From positions 1 to 64,000 of the forward strand of contig JAFGQN010000244.1 in assembly GCA_016935665.1 (NCBI GenBank): a DNA stretch of 64,000 bases, in the 5' to 3' direction. Origin of the DNA: Deltaproteobacteria bacterium. GTDB lineage: Bacteria; Myxococcota_A; Polyangia; JAAYKL01. The translations under genes were made by a program, and so were the position numbers. The notes under the pieces were generated by a model. That model ran no database searches, was not told the DNA's origin, and worked only from the letters and a program-made list of their open reading frames with translations. Shown here one piece after another: positions 58,898 through 64,000 of the stretch (the stretch's first letter is position 1; every line of letters begins with the position of its first letter).

Positions 58898-60412
58898 ATG
58901 AGACGGTTATTTTTTGTTGCAACACTGTTATTACTCGCTGGCTGTGGTGGCGCGCAGATGAGCCGCGGAGATATTTTAAAGCATTACGAACAGGTTAATC
59001 AGTTAAGTATTGAAGTGGCGGATGCAGAAACCAAGGAAGGTGCGCTGCTGGCGCCAGAGGGATTTGCATCGGTTAGTGATTTGCTTGAAGATGCACTGAA
59101 CGGTGCCATGAAGGGCGAAAAAGCGGATGCCGATGCGAAGGCGGCACAGGGACTGACGAAAATGGCAACGGTTCGTCAGAACATGAAAAAGGCCCGTGAG
59201 GAATTTGAGGAAACATTGGCCACGCGTGAAAGAGCCAAACTGGAAGGGGCGGACAGCCTGTACAGTGACGAGTTTGTCTCCGCTGACGACGAATTGCGCG
59301 ACGCCTCTGCTCTTATAGAAGAAGGAAAAATAGACAAGGCGCGTGAGAAGCGAATCGAAATCCAGAATATCTATGCCGATTTGGAATTGCGCGCTCTGAA
59401 AGAGGGCAAGAAAGCTGCCGCTGAAGCGGCGGTTCGCCATGCGGAGGAACTGGATGCGGACGATTGGGCGCCCAAAACATTCCATAAGGCCAAAGAGGAA
59501 CTGAAACTGGTGACCTCTGTGCTGGAAGCTGACAGAACACAGAAAGAAAAAGCGGACGCTCATGCCAATACGACTATTTGGCTGGCCGGTCGCGCCATTG
59601 CCATCACGGAATTGGCGCAAATGTTTGATGATGGGGACTATGAGCTGGAGGATCTTATCCTTTGGCACCAGGAACAGCTGGAAAACGTAAATCAGCCTCT
59701 GGAAGCGACGCTGCCATTTGATGAGTCAGATGCCAAAGCGGTTATTGCCATGCAGAACGCCATTCACGGCCTGCACAAGTCGATTGCGGACATGCGCGAA
59801 ATCATCAAAAAGAAGGAACAGGAAAAAGAAGATCTCGAAAAGGCCCACGAAAAGAAAATTTCTCAGATTCTTGAGGATCACAGCAAACAGCTGGCCAGGC
59901 TGCACAGTATGAGTGAGTCTGAAATTAACAAAGTTCAGAAAGCGGCGGCAGATCGGTTGGCACAAGCCAACGCTCAGCTGGACGCAGAGGCGGCGCAGAA
60001 GAAAAAATACGAATATGTGTCATCCCTTTTCTCTCCCAGCGAGGCCACGGTATCGAGACAGGGGGATAACATCCTGATCAGCGTGCATGGATTTGATTTC
60101 CCCAGACGCGACACCGGTATTGGTTCGGAGAACTTTGGACTGCTGGATAAAATCGTTTCGGCTATTAACAAGTTTCCCAAAGCGGAAGTGGAAATCAGTG
60201 GTCATACCGATTCCAGAGGTGGAAAGAATCGCAATTACACGCTGTCTGCTCAGCGGGCTGAAGCGGTGGCGAAATTCCTGACGACTATCGGCGGCATCGA
60301 TGCCAAACGCGTGCGATCAAAAGGCATGGGCGGCGACAAGCCTATCGCGCCGAACAACACGCGTGAAGGTCGCAGCAAAAATCGACGCATCGAAGTATTG
60401 CTGACACTCTAA
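58898..60412 (+). CDS. OmpA-family lipoprotein with DUF4398-like helical N-terminal region
   Basis: GAGGAGG RBS; lipobox 'LLLAGCGG'; C-terminal 'VEISGHTDSRGGKNRNYTLSAQRAEAVAKFLTTIGGIDAKRVRSKGMGGDKPIAPNNTREGRSKNRRIEVLL'. Confidence 0.94.
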   Translation: MRRLFFVATLLLLAGCGGAQMSRGDILKHYEQVNQLSIEVADAETKEGALLAPEGFASVSDLLEDALNGAMKGEKADADAKAAQGLTKMATVRQNMKKAREEFEETLATRERAKLEGADSLYSDEFVSADDELRDASALIEEGKIDKAREKRIEIQNIYADLELRALKEGKKAAAEAAVRHAEELDADDWAPKTFHKAKEELKLVTSVLEADRTQKEKADAHANTTIWLAGRAIAITELAQMFDDGDYELEDLILWHQEQLENVNQPLEATLPFDESDAKAVIAMQNAIHGLHKSIADMREIIKKKEQEKEDLEKAHEKKISQILEDHSKQLARLHSMSESEINKVQKAAADRLAQANAQLDAEAAQKKKYEYVSSLFSPSEATVSRQGDNILISVHGFDFPRRDTGIGSENFGLLDKIVSAINKFPKAEVEISGHTDSRGGKNRNYTLSAQRAEAVAKFLTTIGGIDAKRVRSKGMGGDKPIAPNNTREGRSKNRRIEVLLTL

Positions 60413-60563
60413 CGAATTTTCGCCTTATGCGGATGCGAGATTGCTTTTCATTCGCCTTGTACACCCCCTTCGTTGAACCCGTTTTCCAGCCATTGACCCT
60501 CCCTTTGGGTGATTGATTTTTCCCCGGAGTTGTGTTCCTGAAAAAAAAGACTACAATCGCGCC

Positions 60564-62912
60564 ATGTCAAATATGAAAAAATATCAACAGGAAATATTAA
60601 GTTTTTTAATGTCCAAACAGCCCAATGGGCAAATCAAACCCCGCAAACTGGCCAGGCAGATGGGGATATCTGAAGAAGATTATGGCGATTTTCGCGTGGC
60701 GTTTAAAAAGTTGCGCGAGGAGGGTCGGTTGCTGCTGGGGACTGCCAGAGCAATGACGTTCCCCAATGGCGAACGGAAAATACTGGGACGGTTTACCGCC
60801 AACCCCAGAGGCTTTGGATTTGTGGTGCCCGAAGACAAGACGCTGCAATTCGATTTGTTTGTGCCGGAAGGCAAAACGGCAGGGGCGCAGGAGGGGGACC
60901 AGGTGATGGCGGAGTTGTCCAAAACGGACGAGAAGGATGGTGAAACCCGCTATGCCGGCAGAGTAATTGAAATTTGTGAACGGGGAACGTCTACCGTGGT
61001 GGGTACGCTGGAACTGGCCAATCACACGTGGTTTGTGACCCCGGATGGTCGTCGGTTTTCCAAACCGGTGGTGGTGCGGGATGTCCAAAGGGAATATCAG
61101 AAACCGGGCATCAAAGTAAAAGTGGATATTATCTGGTACCCCGCAGAGGGCGGTATGCCTGAAGGGGTGATTGTGGACGCGTTTGGTCTTTCCGGGGAGC
61201 CGCAGGCGGAAATTGCTGCGGTCATGGCAGCGTATGGTTTGCGCAAAGAGTTTCCCAAAGACGCCATTTTGGAAGCGGAGCGCTCTTATGAACGATTTAA
61301 TCCGGACGACGCACCGGATCGCGAGGATTTCACAAAGGAGATCATCGTTACCATCGATCCCGAGACTGCCAGAGATTACGATGACGCCATTGGTCTGATT
61401 GCGCTGCCGGATGGTGGATATCGCCTTGGCGTCCATATCGCGGATGTGGCGCATTTTGTGGAACAGGGGGGCGCGTTGGATGTGGAGGCCAAACGTCGGG
61501 CCCTTAGTGTTTATTTTCCAAGGTATGTGGTGCCCATGTTGCCCGCCATGCTGTCCAATGGGCTGTGCTCTCTCCAGGAAGGAGTGCCGCGATATACGCG
61601 GACGGCGATTATCGACTATAACGCAAACGGGGAGCGGGTGGCCAAACGGGTGTGCAAGGGATTGATCTCATCGAGAAAGCGGCTGACCTACCAGGAGGCG
61701 CAAGGCATCATCGATGGAAAAGGGCAACGCAATGATGCCGATGTGGATGCGCTCCTGCTGCGGATGGATGAGCTGGCGCACAAGATTGAAAATCGTCGAA
61801 AAAAGGCAGGGATGATTAACCTGAATTTGCCGGAAATCGAATTGTCCCTTGATGATACCGGCCGCGTGATGGACGCGATAAAGGCGGACGATTCCTACAC
61901 TCACAAAATAATCGAGATGTTTATGGTGGAAGCCAATGAGGTGGTGGCTGAAATTCTGGATGACCAGCAGGCGCCGTTTATTCGCAGAATTCATCCCAAA
62001 CCCGACGAGGAGTCCAAGCTGCAGTTGTCGAAGTTTGTGGGTGCATGCGGATATTCACTGTCACCGGATCATTCCCTGTCGGAATTGAACCGTCTCATCA
62101 CAGAGGTGGAAGGGAAAGACGAGTCGTATGCGGTCAATCTCGCCGTGTTGAGGTCCTTCCAGCGTGCCAGTTATGCGTTGGAGCGCGAAGGTCATTTTGC
62201 GCTCGCCAGCAAATTTTATTGTCATTTTACCAGCCCCATTCGCCGCTATCCGGATTTAGTGGTGCATCGACTGATTGAAACGCTGCTTAGAAAAGATTCA
62301 TTCGATACGTCGTCGGAATATGAGGCGCAGCAAAAGGAGGACGCGGCCATTTTTTCGGCAGTGGAGCGTTCGGCCCAGGCGGCGGAGACAGAGTTGCGTC
62401 TGGTGCTGGTTTTGGAATTTTTAAAAGCGAAAACCGGTGAATTGTTCAACGGTATTGTGACGGGCGTGACCGATTTTGGGTTGTTCATTCAGCACCCCAA
62501 ATTTCTGATTGAAGGCCTGGTTCGGCTGCAGGATTTGGGGGATGACTGGTGGGAGGTTTCGGTTGATGAAGGTAAGGTTCGCGGTGAATATTCCGGGCGC
62601 GTTTTTAAAATAGGATCGGTTATTGAAGTGCGGATAGATGGTGTGGATACAGCCAGACGACAGTTGATGTTATCACCGTCGTGGATGCCCAAAAAAGTGG
62701 AGAAGGAAGTCGGATTGTCCGAATACTTTTATTCGTCTTCGCAGGGAAGTACTGCACCCAAAACGCAAAACACGCGAAACGCGCAAAATGACGAAAAGCC
62801 CCCAAATAAACGTTCTGGCCCGCTGCGTGGTAAAAGTCATAGTCGACGGGGGACGGGTCCTCAAAATAAACGCGGGCGCCGTATTGGCGGCAAATCCAAA
62901 CGGGGGGCATGA
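60564..62912 (+). CDS. rnr: Ribonuclease R
   Basis: Start MSNMKKYQQEI; 'RDYDDAIGLIALPDGGYRLGVHIADVAHFV', 'LSNGLCSLQEGVPRYTRTA', 'FYCHFTSPIRRYPDLVVHRLI', S1 domain 'GIVTGVTDFGLFIQ', basic tail. Confidence 0.96.
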   Translation: MSNMKKYQQEILSFLMSKQPNGQIKPRKLARQMGISEEDYGDFRVAFKKLREEGRLLLGTARAMTFPNGERKILGRFTANPRGFGFVVPEDKTLQFDLFVPEGKTAGAQEGDQVMAELSKTDEKDGETRYAGRVIEICERGTSTVVGTLELANHTWFVTPDGRRFSKPVVVRDVQREYQKPGIKVKVDIIWYPAEGGMPEGVIVDAFGLSGEPQAEIAAVMAAYGLRKEFPKDAILEAERSYERFNPDDAPDREDFTKEIIVTIDPETARDYDDAIGLIALPDGGYRLGVHIADVAHFVEQGGALDVEAKRRALSVYFPRYVVPMLPAMLSNGLCSLQEGVPRYTRTAIIDYNANGERVAKRVCKGLISSRKRLTYQEAQGIIDGKGQRNDADVDALLLRMDELAHKIENRRKKAGMINLNLPEIELSLDDTGRVMDAIKADDSYTHKIIEMFMVEANEVVAEILDDQQAPFIRRIHPKPDEESKLQLSKFVGACGYSLSPDHSLSELNRLITEVEGKDESYAVNLAVLRSFQRASYALEREGHFALASKFYCHFTSPIRRYPDLVVHRLIETLLRKDSFDTSSEYEAQQKEDAAIFSAVERSAQAAETELRLVLVLEFLKAKTGELFNGIVTGVTDFGLFIQHPKFLIEGLVRLQDLGDDWWEVSVDEGKVRGEYSGRVFKIGSVIEVRIDGVDTARRQLMLSPSWMPKKVEKEVGLSEYFYSSSQGSTAPKTQNTRNAQNDEKPPNKRSGPLRGKSHSRRGTGPQNKRGRRIGGKSKRGA

Positions 62913-64000
62913 TTAGTCCCATGAAATGTTTTCGACGTTGGCCCGTCGCCAATAGCCATCCGCCGAGGTTTTGCAGCATTGGTGCGGCCGTATTCGGTTT
63001 GTGTTTTGTGGCGTTCAATGTTCTGGCCTCTTCGACTGGCGATGGGGATGGTGCATCGCAGCCCCCAAAAAAAGAAGGGATTTCCGGAGAGTACGAAAGC
63101 ACTCTGAAATATGTGGGCGACAACGGACGAACACCAGTGGAGTTCGCGTTGGGCGAAGACGATAATCGCGCATCGGTCCTGCAGCAGCTGATGTTGTCAG
63201 TAAAACGCGGTGACACCGACGGGGGGGCCACGTTGCAGCTGCGGATGTTTCCGGCCTCTCCCGCGTATTGGCCAATAGATAATATATCGATGTATCGGTT
63301 TGGTAACGATGTTCGCATCGAACGGTTTTGGTATCATCATAAGGCCCAGTCCATTGAGGTGACGTTTGGCGACTTTTCACTGACACTCGGCCGCAAGCTG
63401 GCATTTTATGTGGATGGCGACGCAACAGGCTGGGATCAGGCAACACTGCGAGGCGCTTCGCTTGAGTTTGCACAACCGGGGCGTTTTTTATTGGGTCTGT
63501 ATGGCGGCAGTACCAATACCCAGAATACGGATCCGGTGACCGGAAGTATGCTGGAAGCAGAAGCGGCCGATACGGTGGTTGCCGTTCAGGTGCAGTGGCA
63601 CGCCAAAGAGGTCGTTCGCTTTGGTATGCACGGCGTCCATTTTGAACCCAGATATAAATTGGCCACCGACATTCCACAGCAACAGTTATGGGTGGATAAA
63701 GGTCCCGGGATTCGCATTTCCACCGCAGGGGCGTTGCTGGACTTTCGTTTGGGCGGCATTTCGTTTTATGCGGAAGGGAATTTTCAATCTCACGACAATT
63801 TCAGGACCATCTCTTCAGAAGGCGTACACAATGAATCAGGCAGCGCGGTATATGCGGAACTGGCGTGGGATTCAGGGCCGTATTTCAGGCGAATAAAACT
63901 GCAGTTGCAGACCGAAGGGGTGTGGTATCGGAGATTCCTTGCGGAGGGAACCTATCGCAGCGCATTTGGCGAATATCTGCTGTCTGAGCTTGACCCGGCG
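62909..64000 (+). CDS. Partial outer-membrane beta-barrel-like protein (no stop before window end)
   Basis: ATGA overlap with the rnr stop; open for 364 codons to the last base: MISPMKCFRRW...ASSTGDGDGASQPPKKEGISGEYESTLKYVG...IEVTFGDFSLTLGRKLAFYV... Alternating hydrophobic/aromatic strands. Absent from the supplied ORF track. Confidence 0.7.
   Translation, partial: MISPMKCFRRWPVANSHPPRFCSIGAAVFGLCFVAFNVLASSTGDGDGASQPPKKEGISGEYESTLKYVGDNGRTPVEFALGEDDNRASVLQQLMLSVKRGDTDGGATLQLRMFPASPAYWPIDNISMYRFGNDVRIERFWYHHKAQSIEVTFGDFSLTLGRKLAFYVDGDATGWDQATLRGASLEFAQPGRFLLGLYGGSTNTQNTDPVTGSMLEAEAADTVVAVQVQWHAKEVVRFGMHGVHFEPRYKLATDIPQQQLWVDKGPGIRISTAGALLDFRLGGISFYAEGNFQSHDNFRTISSEGVHNESGSAVYAELAWDSGPYFRRIKLQLQTEGVWYRRFLAEGTYRSAFGEYLLSELDPA

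Noticed and set aside
1-64000. CRISPR arrays, rRNA genes, clear tRNAs, intact phage or intact IS elements
   Set aside because: None recognised by reading both strands; a tRNAscan/CRISPR finder run would be decisive.

Overview
This 64 kb bacterial chromosomal window is densely coded, probably from a Gram-negative of the Myxococcota/Deltaproteobacteria type. That placement is an inference from lipoproteins, Asp/Ser-rich repeats, EGF-like domains, a Ser/Thr kinase and FHA/HEAT proteins. From left to right it contains:
(i) 0-13.5 kb, minus strand: a surface polysaccharide cluster (nucleotidyltransferase, WecG/TagA GT, GT4, GT2, Wzx-like flippase, Wzy-like ligase/polymerase, WecA-like phosphotransferase, WbpP-like epimerase, WbpB/WbpE/WbpD-like set, and a truncated WbpA-like protein).
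(ii) An SMP-30-like lipoprotein with a DSDG repeat, then a TgpA/DUF58/MoxR block.
(iii) LolA-like, RNase G/E, PilZ, UDG family 4-like, FHA, HEAT lipoprotein, DnaK, an NtrC-type regulator and DusB.
(iv) A B12/radical-SAM RiPP-maturase-like enzyme, RhlE, an EGF-like membrane protein, a thermonuclease, an AmpG-like MFS protein, GGCT, an IS4 transposase relic, a serpin lipoprotein and RpoZ.
(v) 43.9-57.8 kb, plus strand: a Ser/Thr kinase, a PhoB-like response regulator whose phospho-acceptor Asp is Glu, a beta-helix lipoprotein, a DUF3450/ExbB/ExbB/ExbD/TonB/TPR cassette and a TonB-dependent receptor. Three arrays of 11-bp-phased Pho-box-like half-sites lie upstream of the kinase, the regulator and the beta-helix gene. 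I consider this the best candidate for an undescribed system.
(vi) A glycine-rich membrane protein, an OmpA-family lipoprotein, RNase R and a partial outer-membrane protein that runs off the end.
All family calls come from reading motifs; no database search was run.
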